A DNA stretch of 64,000 nucleotides, taken from NCBI GenBank assembly GCA_032162705.1, contig JAVRON010000024.1, positions 1 through 64,000 on the forward strand. The letters run 5' to 3'. The notes below the pieces were generated by a model. The model saw nothing but the letters and a program-made list of their open reading frames with translations, had not been told where the DNA came from and did no database searches. The position numbers and the translations under genes were made by a program. Of this stretch, positions 34,382 to 43,107 are shown piece after piece (the stretch's first letter is position 1; each line of letters starts with the position of its first letter). Source of the stretch: QHXN01 sp032162705 (GTDB taxonomy: Bacteria > Acidobacteriota > Blastocatellia > Pyrinomonadales > Pyrinomonadaceae).

Positions 34382-36106
34382 TCAGCGCCCCGGCGGCCTG
34401 CTCGCCTGTGGCGCGGCTCCTTTAGCGGGCGCGTCGGGCGGGGGCAACTCTTCGCCTTGCGTCTTCGCGCTCGGGGCTGCGCCTTCGGCGGCCTTGCGCG
34501 CCTCCTCCAGTTGCTTGAAGGTCGCAAGCTCGCGGTCGGCGTCCGCCTTCCGACCAAGCCGCGAGTAGGCGAGGAAGAGTTGATAGTGTACGCCGGGGTC
34601 TTCACTTGAGAGTCGCGCGCCGCGCTCAAGCACGGGCAGCGCCTCTGCGTAGCGCTTGAGACGCACGAGCAGGCGACCCAGATCGTAAGACGCGGGATAG
34701 TTATCGGGGTCGAGCGCGAGCGCGCGGCGCAGGAGTCGTTCGGCCTCTTCGTGCTGCCCACGCTCGGCGGTGAGGAAGCCGAGGTTGGCGAAAGCCGCGG
34801 CGTTGTCGGGCTGCAATTCTACCGCGCGGCGGAAGGAGGCGAGCGCAGCATCGAAGCGCCCCTCCGCGCGCGCTGCGTAACCGGCGAGGTAGTGGAGCGA
34901 AGCGTCTTCGGGGAAACGCGCGAGTCCCCGCTCGAAGGTCTCGCGCGCCTGCTGGTAACGACGCTCGCGGAAGTGTGCGACGCCAAGCCGGACGTAGTAG
35001 ATGGGCTTCGACGGGTCTTGCTCGACGGCGCGCTCGTAGAACGGGACGGCGCGCTCGTTGCGACGGTTCTTGACCAATTCCTCTCCGATCAGGAAGTTCG
35101 CGTCCGCGTACTCGGGCCTGAGCTTTAAGGCACGCTGCCAGAGGCCGAGCGCGTTCTCGCTCTCGCCGCGGGCCGAGGCGACGAGGCCCAGACGGAAGAA
35201 GACTTCCGCGGAGTCGGGCTTGAGTGTTGCCGCTTCGCGCAGAACCCTCTGCGCCTCTTCAAAACGTTCGAGGTAGGAGAGCGCGACGCCGAGATTGAAG
35301 AGCACTTCGTACGTGTTGGGCTGCAACTCGTTGGTGCGCGCGAACAGCCTCGCGGCCTGTTCGTAATCGCCGCCTTCGGCGACCGCGAGCGCGAGCGAGA
35401 AGACAGTGCGTGCATCCCCCGCGCCGTTGTGCTCGACCATCTCGATGAGCGGAGTCGCATAGCTCGCATGACCGCCGCCGAGGTACGCGGTGACAAGCGC
35501 CAGTACGGGCGGCAACTCGCGACGCCCCGAAGGCGGCTCCGCAGGACGGCCTTCACGCACGCCCGCCGCGCGTTCGAGCAGCGGTGTCGCACGCGCGTAG
35601 TCTCTGCGCGCGAGGTAGAGGAGCGCGAGGTTGTATGCGGCCTGTGCGTGGCCGGGCGCGATGCGGAGCGCCTCTTCAAAAGCCTTTGCGGCCTCGTCGG
35701 CGCGGTTCGTGTGGACGAGCAGGACGCCGAAGTTCGTCAGCGCGCCCACGGACTTCGGGTCGAGCCGCAAAGCCTCGCGCAACTCACGCTCGGCCTCATC
35801 GGAGTGTCCGCGCTGGTCGAGTATGACGCCCAACAGTGCGTGCGCCTCCGAGTCGCGTGGCTCGGCGGAGACGGCCCCGCGCGCCGCCACCTCCGCCTCT
35901 TCAAGCCTTCCGGCTTGCAGGAGCGCCGCCGCGTCGCGCACCTGCGCCGAATCGCCGCCGCGCCGCGTCTGCGTCTGTCCCTTCTGCACTGAGTCTGCCG
36001 CAGCAGTCCTACGACGTTGCACGGCGAGCGTGTCCGCGGCGTTAATCAAGCACCCGAGCAGGCAGAGCGCGAGCAGGCACAGGACGCGAGCGTGCATCGC
36101 GCCCAT
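34382..36106 (-). CDS. Exported tetratricopeptide-repeat protein
   Basis: The protein of about 574 residues has a hydrophobic N-terminus (MHARVLCLLALCLLGC), probably a signal peptide or lipoprotein signal with Cys in LLGC. An array of twelve or more TPRs follows, and a Pro/Ala-rich C-terminal tail. Its marker sequences LLGVILDQRG and QLFLAYSRLGRKADADRE are shared with the TPR protein at 18455. The end of the next TPR protein carries a related YRRLGRK block. The start is uncertain: a GTG at 36157 would add 17 charged residues, and an ATG three codons on is also possible. It lies downstream of a second TPR gene on the same strand, across a 25-bp tandem repeat. Confidence 0.82.
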   Translation of the reverse strand: MGAMHARVLCLLALCLLGCLINAADTLAVQRRRTAAADSVQKGQTQTRRGGDSAQVRDAAALLQAGRLEEAEVAARGAVSAEPRDSEAHALLGVILDQRGHSDEAERELREALRLDPKSVGALTNFGVLLVHTNRADEAAKAFEEALRIAPGHAQAAYNLALLYLARRDYARATPLLERAAGVREGRPAEPPSGRRELPPVLALVTAYLGGGHASYATPLIEMVEHNGAGDARTVFSLALAVAEGGDYEQAARLFARTNELQPNTYEVLFNLGVALSYLERFEEAQRVLREAATLKPDSAEVFFRLGLVASARGESENALGLWQRALKLRPEYADANFLIGEELVKNRRNERAVPFYERAVEQDPSKPIYYVRLGVAHFRERRYQQARETFERGLARFPEDASLHYLAGYAARAEGRFDAALASFRRAVELQPDNAAAFANLGFLTAERGQHEEAERLLRRALALDPDNYPASYDLGRLLVRLKRYAEALPVLERGARLSSEDPGVHYQLFLAYSRLGRKADADRELATFKQLEEARKAAEGAAPSAKTQGEELPPPDAPAKGAAPQASRPPGR

Positions 36107-36167
36107 CCAACGTTCGGCACGCCGCTTCGGTTCAGTCTGTTCGTACTGGAAAGACACCTGACGAAAT

Positions 36168-36267
36168 TTTACTCCTACTCAATTATCGAGACTTTACTCG
36201 TACTCAATTGAAGAGACTTTACTCATACTCAATTGAAGAGACTTTACGCCCGCTTAATGCTTCAGCC
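36168..36267. repeat. 25-bp tandem repeat between two TPR genes
   Basis: Three near-identical 25-bp units begin at 36168, 36193 and 36218 with TTTACTC-TACTCAATT. A fourth, degenerate unit runs to 36267. It lies immediately past the stop codon (36276) of the upstream TPR gene, on the minus strand. A shorter CGCTTAATGCT/CGCTCAATGCT echo crosses the stop codon itself. Confidence 0.85.
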
Positions 36268-36275
36268 GTTCCCGC

Positions 36276-37469
36276 TCAATGCTCCGGCTGTTCCGGCGTA
36301 TCGGGGCGAGTCGCACCGACAGCGCGCCGCGACTCGTGTATGCGTTTGACTAGCCCCGCCTCGGCGGCGGCCTCGTCCTTGCGCCCCAGCCGCCGGTAGG
36401 CGAGCGAGAGCTGGTAGTGTGGCTCGGGGTTCGAGGGCGCGAGTTCGGCGGCACGCGTGAGATGCGCGATTGATTCCGCCGGACGCCCGCGCGCGACGAG
36501 CATGCGCCCCAATGTGACGCGCGCCTCATAGAGGTCTGGATTGATTTCGAGAGCGCGTGCCAGTTCCCTCATCCCTTCGTCGGCCTCCGTCCCGCCGCGC
36601 TTGACGAGCAGAACGCCCAGCCCGAGATGCCCTTCTGCCGCGGAAGGCTTCCCCAACGCAAGCTCACGGTAGGCCGCGAGCGCGCCTGCGGCGTCGCCTC
36701 CGCGTTCGAGCGTCGTCGCGAGAAAGAAGAGTGCGCGCGCGTCGTCGGCTCTGATCGCATTTGCCGCACGGAAGGCGCGCGCCGCGCCCGCATCGTCGCC
36801 CGCGCCGTAGAGTGCACGCCCCAGTGTGAACTGCGCGTCGAAGTGTTTGGGGTCGAGTGCGACAGCACGCTTTGCAGACTCAAGCGCCGCATCGTCTTTG
36901 CCGCGCACGGCCTGTATCACCGCGAGCAGGACGAGCGCATCGGCGGCGCTTGAGTTTGCGGCTTTGGCATTGTCATTCGCGGTCTTGACATTCGTGTTTG
37001 CAGCGTCGGCGTTGGCGGCGTTGGCGTTCGTGGGTCGTACTTCACTGCCCTGTGCCGCGCGTGCGGCGGCAAGCCTGACATCGACGGCCCTCTGCGCGAA
37101 CGGCTCGGCCTCTGCGGGCCGGCCCGCGTTGAAGATAGCGAGCGCCGCGCCGTAGAGCGCCGAACCGTCGCGCGGTCTCTTCTCGACGAGCGCACCGAAA
37201 AGCTCGGCGGCCTCTGCAAAACGTCCCCCGGCGACAAGCGCGTAAGCGTTGGCGAGCGACCGCACGAAGTCGCCTTCCGTGTCGGCGGACGAGCGCGCAC
37301 GCTCGATTGTCTGCGTGGCGCTTGCGGCAGACACGGCTACGCCCTGTGGTTGCTGCCTCTGCGTGATGGCGCGTGCGGGCGTGGGTGTCCAGACCGCGTT
37401 AAGCAGAACGGCGCACGCACACGCGAGCATCGACGGTCGGAGTGCAGGAGTCTGTGCGCGTGTGCTCAT
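36276..37469 (-). CDS. Exported tetratricopeptide-repeat protein with Asn/Ala-rich insert
   Basis: The 397-residue protein has a signal peptide (MSTRAQTPALRPSMLACACA, ending TPARAITQ). TPR repeats follow; the clearest are near the C-terminus (EPHYQLSLAYRRLGRKDEAA). Residues about 146-174 are an Asn/Ala-rich insert (NANAANADAANTN) that breaks the TPR array. It is related to the two other TPR proteins of the window and probably co-transcribed with the one downstream. A longer frame starting at TTG has no signal peptide at its N-terminus, so this ATG is preferred. Confidence 0.8.
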   Translation of the reverse strand: MSTRAQTPALRPSMLACACAVLLNAVWTPTPARAITQRQQPQGVAVSAASATQTIERARSSADTEGDFVRSLANAYALVAGGRFAEAAELFGALVEKRPRDGSALYGAALAIFNAGRPAEAEPFAQRAVDVRLAAARAAQGSEVRPTNANAANADAANTNVKTANDNAKAANSSAADALVLLAVIQAVRGKDDAALESAKRAVALDPKHFDAQFTLGRALYGAGDDAGAARAFRAANAIRADDARALFFLATTLERGGDAAGALAAYRELALGKPSAAEGHLGLGVLLVKRGGTEADEGMRELARALEINPDLYEARVTLGRMLVARGRPAESIAHLTRAAELAPSNPEPHYQLSLAYRRLGRKDEAAAEAGLVKRIHESRRAVGATRPDTPEQPEH

Positions 37470-37657
37470 GAAGGACTTGCCGGAGGCAGTGCGCCGACTC
37501 TCGTTTGTGCGGCGCGTATGTTTGAAGGGGCGTTTCGGGTCAACTGAAGAGACAGGCGACAAGTTAACGTCTTCCGTCGGCAAACTCAAGCGGCGCTCGG
37601 CGGGCCGTCATTGTAAAACATGTCGGGCCGCTTTTCTAAAAACCGACGCCTCCTAAC

Positions 37658-37706
37658 GACCGAAGTGGCGGGCGTCCCGCGTGGGATACCCGCCACTTTC
37701 TCGGTC
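37658..37706. terminator. Hairpin downstream of the second Oar receptor gene
   Basis: GACCGA-AGTGGCGGG pairs with CCCGCCACT-TTC-TCGGTC, around an inner TCCCGCGTGGGA fold. It lies 48 nt past the receptor stop codon on the minus strand. A short T-run follows about 20 nt later, so it is a plausible but not textbook terminator. Confidence 0.5.
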
Positions 37707-37753
37707 GGTTAAAGCGGACGGCCCGCCGCATGGGGCCGCTTCGTCGGGCTGTC

Positions 37754-40700
37754 TTAGAAGACCAGCCTGAGTCCGAATTCGAGCTGGCGGCGGCGCTGCT
37801 CGGCGGTGTCGATGCCGAAGTTGCCGCTGTTCAGATCGGTGTTCGGGCGGAAGCCGTTCACGTGATTGAACAGGTTGTAAGCCTGCGCGCGCAACTGCAC
37901 GTTAAAGGTTTCGGTGACGTGGAAGTTCTTGAACAACGAAGCGTTGACGAACTCCTCACGCGCGCCGCGGAAGACGTTGCGTCCGAGGCTGCCGAACTTG
38001 GGCCCGCCTGGGTCGCTGGCGAAGACGGGCGTCACCGCCGCACGGAACGCCGCCGGGTTGAGTTCAAGCCCGCGCGCACGCTGCGCGTCGGTCGGCGTCG
38101 GGTCGCCTATCAAATCGGCGCGGACGCCGTTGGCGAAGACCGAGTAGGCCGGGCCGCTCTGGACGTAGAGGTCTGTGTTGATCTGCCAGCCGCCGATGAG
38201 CAAATCTGCGGCGTGCGAGATGTCGCCCGCGTAGCGCTTGCCCTTGCCGAACGGCAACTCCCAGACGCTCGCGAAGCTGAAGCGATGGCGCACGTCGAAG
38301 TCGGAGCTGGCCTTGTCGAACTCAGGGTGCAGCGGGTTGGCGAAACCGCAGGTCGAAGGCCCCGTGCCGCCCGTGCAGAAGTTGCCCGGCGAGTTGTCGA
38401 GCGCATGCGACCACACATAGGTCGAGATGATCGACATCCCTCCAGAGAAACGGCGTTCGAGCTTCGACTGGAAGCTGTCGTACCAGGACTTGCCTGTGTA
38501 ATCAATCTCCTGGACAGTGCCGCGCGTCGTGATCTGTCGCGAGCCGGGGAAGCCGCCCGTGGAGTTGCCGATGTTCCGCACGGTGAGCAGGTTGCGCCCG
38601 CGGCTGCCGACGTAGCCGATCTCTGCGAGCCAGTGCGGGTGGAACTCCCACTGTCCCGTCAGGTTGTACTGGTGGAACATCTCGTTATGGATGTTCGGAT
38701 TGAGATAGACGACGCTTGCGCCCGCAGGCGGCGTGAAGGTCTGACCCGGAGCGATGTTGTTTGTAACGATGGGGAACGGGATGCCCGTGTCGAGGCTGAA
38801 GTGCGCCGGGAGTTGCGGGCAGGACGAGGTGCCGTACTGCGTCAGGCTGCACCCGTAGCCGTTGCCGCTCGGCGGGTTGGCTTGAAGGATGCCGGGGATG
38901 CCGGGCGTATCGACGGCATACTTGATGGCGTAGCCGCCGCGCAGCACGACCGTCTTGTCACTCTTAAAGCCGCTCCACGAGAAGCCGACCGAAGGGCCGA
39001 AGTTATTCTTGTCGCTGTTGACGAGGTCGCGTCCGCCCGGAGCATTATCGCCCGCGCGCGTCAGCGTGTCGTTGATCGGGTTGTAGTTCGACTGCGAGTT
39101 GAAGCGCTCGGTGGCCTGCGTGAAGAAGTCCCAACGCAGTCCAAGGTTGAGCGTCAAGGTCGGGCTGACTTTCCAGTCGTCCTGTCCGAAGAAGGACATC
39201 TCCCTGTTTGAGAGGAAGGGCGGTGTGCCCGGTGTGCCGCGACTGACGAAGGCCGGGTTGTAGCCGAGCAGCAGGTTGGCGGAGCCGGAGCCGGAGTCCT
39301 GCGGCCCGATGGGGACGCCGCTGTAGTTGCCCGCAAGGAAGCCACCCGCGCCCGTGCCGTACTGGTACTGGCCCTTGATGGCTCCGGCGCGACCCGCGTC
39401 GAAGTTGGTGTTCTGCCGGATACGCAGGTCGCCGCCGAACTTGAAGGTGCCCGTGCCGCGCACCCACGTCAGGCCGTCGCCGAAGCTGAAGTTGTTCGAC
39501 TTGAAGTAGAACGGGCCGCCGTCGCCGATGAACTCAATCTGGTTCTGGCGACCACGCTGGAACGGCTCCTCGATGCCGAGCAGGACTGAGCCAGTGCATT
39601 CGCCGCAGACGTTCGCGTTGGCGATGCCGAGCTGCGAGGCGATTGACGGGCTGAAACCGAGCGCGCCGCCGACGCCTGTGTTGAAGATGCCGATATCGAC
39701 GCGTGTCGCGCCGAAGCGAGCATCGTTGATGACGGTCGGCGAGAAGGTGTGCGTCTCGCCGAGACGGACGCCGCGCGAGTTGCCGAACTCGTTGCCCGCG
39801 CCGAAGCCCGACGGCAGGTCGTTGCCCGTCGGCGAACTACCGATGGGGAAGTTGTTGTCGCGTGCGCGGCTGCTCTTGTCCTTGCTGTAAGCGAAGAAGA
39901 GCGAGTCGGTTCCGCTGACGTTGTGATCGAAGCGCAGCCCGTAGCCGTCGCGGTCATACTTCTCTTTACGACTGGTCGCGAAGTTGTCGAATATCCGGCT
40001 CGTGAGCGTCGGGTGTGGGAAGGCTTGCAGGAGGTTCAAGCCCGCCTGCGAGAGCGGCTGGCCGCAGTTGCGTATGTCGTTCGCCACCGCCGCGAAGCCG
40101 TTGGCACAGAAGACCGTGCCGATGGGCGCGTTGACCGTGCCGCGGACTGTCGTAAAGGCGCGCGAGGTTCCGGGCTGGAGCAACTCGCCGAAGTCGCCCA
40201 CGCGCATCCTGTCGGTCGGGACGCTGACGAAGCCGAAGTCGCCCGTGGTCGAAGGCGTCGCGTTGCGCTGCCCCTCGTAGTAGAAGAACCAGAAGGTTCG
40301 GTTGCGCCCATCGTAGAAGTAGGGCGTGCCCTCGCCGGGGCGCGGCAGGAAGACCGGGCCGCCCGCGGTTCCGCCGAACTGGTGCGTGTTCCGATTCGTC
40401 AGCGCGTTCGGGTTGTCGGTGCGGCTCAGAGCACTCAGCACACGTCCCTGATAGAACTCGTAAGCCGTGCCATGCACCTTATTTCCACCCGACTTCGTCG
40501 TCGTGCTGATGATACCGCCGCCCGCGCGTCCGCCCTCGGCGGGTGCGACGCTGGTCTCGATCTTGAACTCGGCGATGGCGTCCGGAGGCGGGTAGATGCC
40601 GATCTGGCCGAACTGCCCCTCGTTGTTGTCCGTGCCGTCGAGCGTGAAGTTGTTATTGGTCGGGCGCGCGCCGTTGACGACGAGCACCGACCCGCCCGAC

Positions 40701-41305
40701 TCGCGGAAGCGCGTGGACTCGGTCGAGGTGCCGACGGGGTTGCCGCCCGACTCGAAGTTGCCACCGCCGCCGATAACTCCGACGAAGGGTCGCGTGACGC
40801 CCGGCGACAGAGTTGCGAGCAACGTAAAGTTACGTTGCGGAATCGGCAGGTCTGTCACCTGCTTGCCCGAGATCAGGTCGCCGCGCACGCTCGACTCGGT
40901 TTCGGCCAACGGCGCTTCGGCCGTCACCGTGACGGTTCCGCCGCTGACGCCTCCGGCCGTCAGCACCACATCGACGGCCTGACGGCTGCTGGTGTCGAGC
41001 TTAACCTGCTCGATGACGGACTGACTGAAGCCCTGCGCGTCAACCGTGACGCGGTAGACGCCGGGGTCGAGCGCTGGAATCGTGTACGACCCTTCGTCGC
41101 CCGTCGTCGCCTCGTTCGTCTTGCCCGTCGCAACGTTGGTCGCAGTAACCTTCGCCGCTTTGACGACCGCGCCGGCGGGGTCAGTAACCGTTCCCGTGAT
41201 GGTGCCCTTGTTGGATTGGGCGACGGCCGGGAACACAAAAGCGGCAACGCATAAAAGCGCCGCCGCCCATCTCGAAACGGGAACAGTTCTCCGCAGTGTA
41301 CTCAT
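37754..41305 (-). CDS. Oar-type TonB-dependent outer-membrane receptor
   Basis: The 1,183-residue protein has a signal peptide (ending FPAVAQ near 29) and a carboxypeptidase-regulatory-like domain (GTITGTVTDPAGAVVKAAKV). Its plug region contains NFTLDGTDNNEGQFGQIGIY, and the barrel ends with the terminal Phe of EFGLRLVF. It differs clearly from the receptor at 14663, so its ligand is probably different. The neighbours are TPR proteins and a nitrilase-family gene, which do not identify a substrate. GAGG lies 7-10 nt before the selected ATG; two upstream in-frame starts lack a signal peptide. Confidence 0.9.
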   Translation of the reverse strand: MSTLRRTVPVSRWAAALLCVAAFVFPAVAQSNKGTITGTVTDPAGAVVKAAKVTATNVATGKTNEATTGDEGSYTIPALDPGVYRVTVDAQGFSQSVIEQVKLDTSSRQAVDVVLTAGGVSGGTVTVTAEAPLAETESSVRGDLISGKQVTDLPIPQRNFTLLATLSPGVTRPFVGVIGGGGNFESGGNPVGTSTESTRFRESGGSVLVVNGARPTNNNFTLDGTDNNEGQFGQIGIYPPPDAIAEFKIETSVAPAEGGRAGGGIISTTTKSGGNKVHGTAYEFYQGRVLSALSRTDNPNALTNRNTHQFGGTAGGPVFLPRPGEGTPYFYDGRNRTFWFFYYEGQRNATPSTTGDFGFVSVPTDRMRVGDFGELLQPGTSRAFTTVRGTVNAPIGTVFCANGFAAVANDIRNCGQPLSQAGLNLLQAFPHPTLTSRIFDNFATSRKEKYDRDGYGLRFDHNVSGTDSLFFAYSKDKSSRARDNNFPIGSSPTGNDLPSGFGAGNEFGNSRGVRLGETHTFSPTVINDARFGATRVDIGIFNTGVGGALGFSPSIASQLGIANANVCGECTGSVLLGIEEPFQRGRQNQIEFIGDGGPFYFKSNNFSFGDGLTWVRGTGTFKFGGDLRIRQNTNFDAGRAGAIKGQYQYGTGAGGFLAGNYSGVPIGPQDSGSGSANLLLGYNPAFVSRGTPGTPPFLSNREMSFFGQDDWKVSPTLTLNLGLRWDFFTQATERFNSQSNYNPINDTLTRAGDNAPGGRDLVNSDKNNFGPSVGFSWSGFKSDKTVVLRGGYAIKYAVDTPGIPGILQANPPSGNGYGCSLTQYGTSSCPQLPAHFSLDTGIPFPIVTNNIAPGQTFTPPAGASVVYLNPNIHNEMFHQYNLTGQWEFHPHWLAEIGYVGSRGRNLLTVRNIGNSTGGFPGSRQITTRGTVQEIDYTGKSWYDSFQSKLERRFSGGMSIISTYVWSHALDNSPGNFCTGGTGPSTCGFANPLHPEFDKASSDFDVRHRFSFASVWELPFGKGKRYAGDISHAADLLIGGWQINTDLYVQSGPAYSVFANGVRADLIGDPTPTDAQRARGLELNPAAFRAAVTPVFASDPGGPKFGSLGRNVFRGAREEFVNASLFKNFHVTETFNVQLRAQAYNLFNHVNGFRPNTDLNSGNFGIDTAEQRRRQLEFGLRLVF

Positions 41306-41850
41306 GAGTGGGCCTCGCATGTTCAATCGGTTACTGATGGGGCAATCCAACCCGACTTGTTAGAAGAGTCTCCCGTGCGGTCGAGCACAGAAGACTAACA
41401 AGCCTGTGGAGCGCAGAGATTCGGCTGATTTTTATGCCTAGTTTATGTACTGAAGACGAATTGCCAGTTTGTTGCTTGTCCGAACGAAGTGTTTTTAATA
41501 TAAATTCGACCACCCTGTCAATTAATTTCTCGGGGAAAAGCCGTACCGGTAAAATCTCGACGCCACGTCGGATTCGGATTTCCCGCGCACGACGGCTACC
41601 GGTACGCAACGAAAATGCCATTCCGGATGTCGCCGGAATTCCGTGTGAACTCGCGTCTTCGCAGAATCTACGGCTGCCGTCTCATTCAAGTTTTCGTTGT
41701 CTAATCCGAAAACCTAAACATTGCGCGCGTGTTCGACTGACGTTAGCGCGGGGCTTTGGCAACATGAATTCATATCAACCAATGCCTTACGTCGAACTCA
41801 CGTTGGTTAATGCCGGTTAGAGTTGACTTCACTCAACGTTAGATTTGATT
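41306..41850. other. Intergenic region upstream of the second Oar receptor
   Basis: These 545 bp are markedly more AT-rich than the flanking genes. They contain the promoter candidate at 41493-41521 and the tandem duplication at 41816. No convincing gene is present. Confidence 0.4.
41493..41521 (-). promoter_or_regulatory. Sigma70-type promoter candidate for the Oar receptor
   Basis: On the minus strand a perfect TTGACA (41516-41521) is followed, after 17 bp, by TTAAAA (41493-41498) in an AT-rich stretch that also includes TATATT. The predicted transcript would start about 180 nt before the receptor ATG. Confidence 0.4.
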
Positions 41851-41859
41851 TCACTCGGC
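41816..41859. repeat. 22-bp tandem duplication spanning a stop codon
   Basis: GTTAGAGTTGACTTCACTC (41816 on) is followed at 41838 by a copy, GTTAGATTTGATTTCACTC, offset by 22 bp. The second unit contains the stop codon of the nitrilase-family gene (41851-41853), and the first unit lies just beyond it. Confidence 0.75.
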
Positions 41860-42876
41860 GTCGGGCGGGACGAGTCCGCTTTTCGCTTCATCGATGAGGC
41901 GGTTGTTGCGCTCGAATGAATGCGGCTCCGTGGACTCTGTGGACGCGGGGTCGAGGCGGGGCGGGTATGTGTGCGTGCGATAGACGGGGTAGGCTTCCGT
42001 TCGCAGGTGCGCGAGCATGTGATGGCCGCGACGCGCGGCGCGCTCGTGCCTGAGCGCAGAGATGTCGATGGGCGCGACGACGATGCGCTCGCCGGGCCCC
42101 GGTGAGGCTTCGGCCAGCACGCGCCCATCGAAATCGACGACCATGCTCCCGCCGGGCCAAGAGTAAGGCGGGTAGTGCCGTAGACTCGCGCCCTGATTGG
42201 CGGCGACGACGTAGGCCGTGTTCTCAATCGCGCGACAGCGGTTGACGACAGTCCACCAGTCCATCGGCGGCGTCGCGCCCCACGGATCCATGTAAGCCGA
42301 GACTCGTATCAGAACCTCCGCGCCGTTTGCTGTGAGTTGTCTGATGGCTTCGGGGAAGAGCCAGTCATAGCAGATGGCGCAGCCGATGCGACCGATCTCT
42401 GTGTCGGCGACGGGAAACAGAGGCTCGTCGTAGCCTTCGATGTCGTGCGGGCTGGCATGAACTTCGTAGGGAATCCACGTGTTGACCTTCCGGTATTTAT
42501 AGAGAACTCCGCTTGGGCCGATAAGACAGGTGGTGTTGAAGACGACGCCGGGGTAGCGCGCGTCACGCTCCAGCATCGTGCCCGACTGGATGTAGACGTT
42601 GTGCTCGCGCGCCTTCAGCTCAAGTGCCTCGGTGTGTTCGTTCGGGATGGTCACGGCGAGTTTGTCCAACAACTCCCCCACCGTCGCGAAGACGGGCGCG
42701 GCGTGTGCGAACTCTGGGAAGACGACGAGCCGGACGGGCAGGAACGGCGCAGCGCCCGCGACCGCCGAGTCGATCAACGCGAGCATGCGCTCGGTGTTGC
42801 GACGCATCTCGCGCCGCTCTAAAGGGTTCGGCAAGTCCGTCTGGCAGGCCGCGACCGAGTAGCGTATGTGATTCAT
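41851..42876 (-). CDS. Carbon-nitrogen hydrolase (nitrilase superfamily)
   Basis: The 341-residue cytoplasmic enzyme has the Glu-Lys-Cys catalytic set: VVFPEF (Glu), LYKYRKVNTW (Lys) and GCAICYDWLFPE (Cys). It hydrolyses a C-N bond of an amide or nitrile; the branch cannot be fixed from motifs alone, but aliphatic amidase/N-carbamoyl hydrolase relatives are likely. The ATG starting MNHIRYSVAACQ gives the usual family N-terminus; a longer frame adds 46 residues without similarity to the fold. No Shine-Dalgarno is obvious. It is divergent from the MBOAT gene. Confidence 0.85.
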   Translation of the reverse strand: MNHIRYSVAACQTDLPNPLERREMRRNTERMLALIDSAVAGAAPFLPVRLVVFPEFAHAAPVFATVGELLDKLAVTIPNEHTEALELKAREHNVYIQSGTMLERDARYPGVVFNTTCLIGPSGVLYKYRKVNTWIPYEVHASPHDIEGYDEPLFPVADTEIGRIGCAICYDWLFPEAIRQLTANGAEVLIRVSAYMDPWGATPPMDWWTVVNRCRAIENTAYVVAANQGASLRHYPPYSWPGGSMVVDFDGRVLAEASPGPGERIVVAPIDISALRHERAARRGHHMLAHLRTEAYPVYRTHTYPPRLDPASTESTEPHSFERNNRLIDEAKSGLVPPDAE

Positions 42877-43107
42877 AAAAGTGCTCAATGGGTAGAAGTC
42901 TTCAGGCCGCGTCGAATATAACACGTCCTGAAGGCGACGGTGCGGGCACGCTTCCATTGAACTCTGCGCCGACCAACAGCGCGGCCTGAGGCGCGAGATG
43001 GTGCTGTTTGACACCCGTGGCGGGCGTTCCTATAGTAGCTTTTTATCTCGTAGTAGCTAGTAGCCCTTTATCTCGACCGGCCCCATCGCGGCAGAAAATC
43101 CGTATCC

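Noticed and set aside
43031..43075. TAGTAGCT...TTTATCTCG duplication before the MBOAT gene
   Set aside because: The copies are imperfect and of unequal length; too weak to call as a repeat element or operator.
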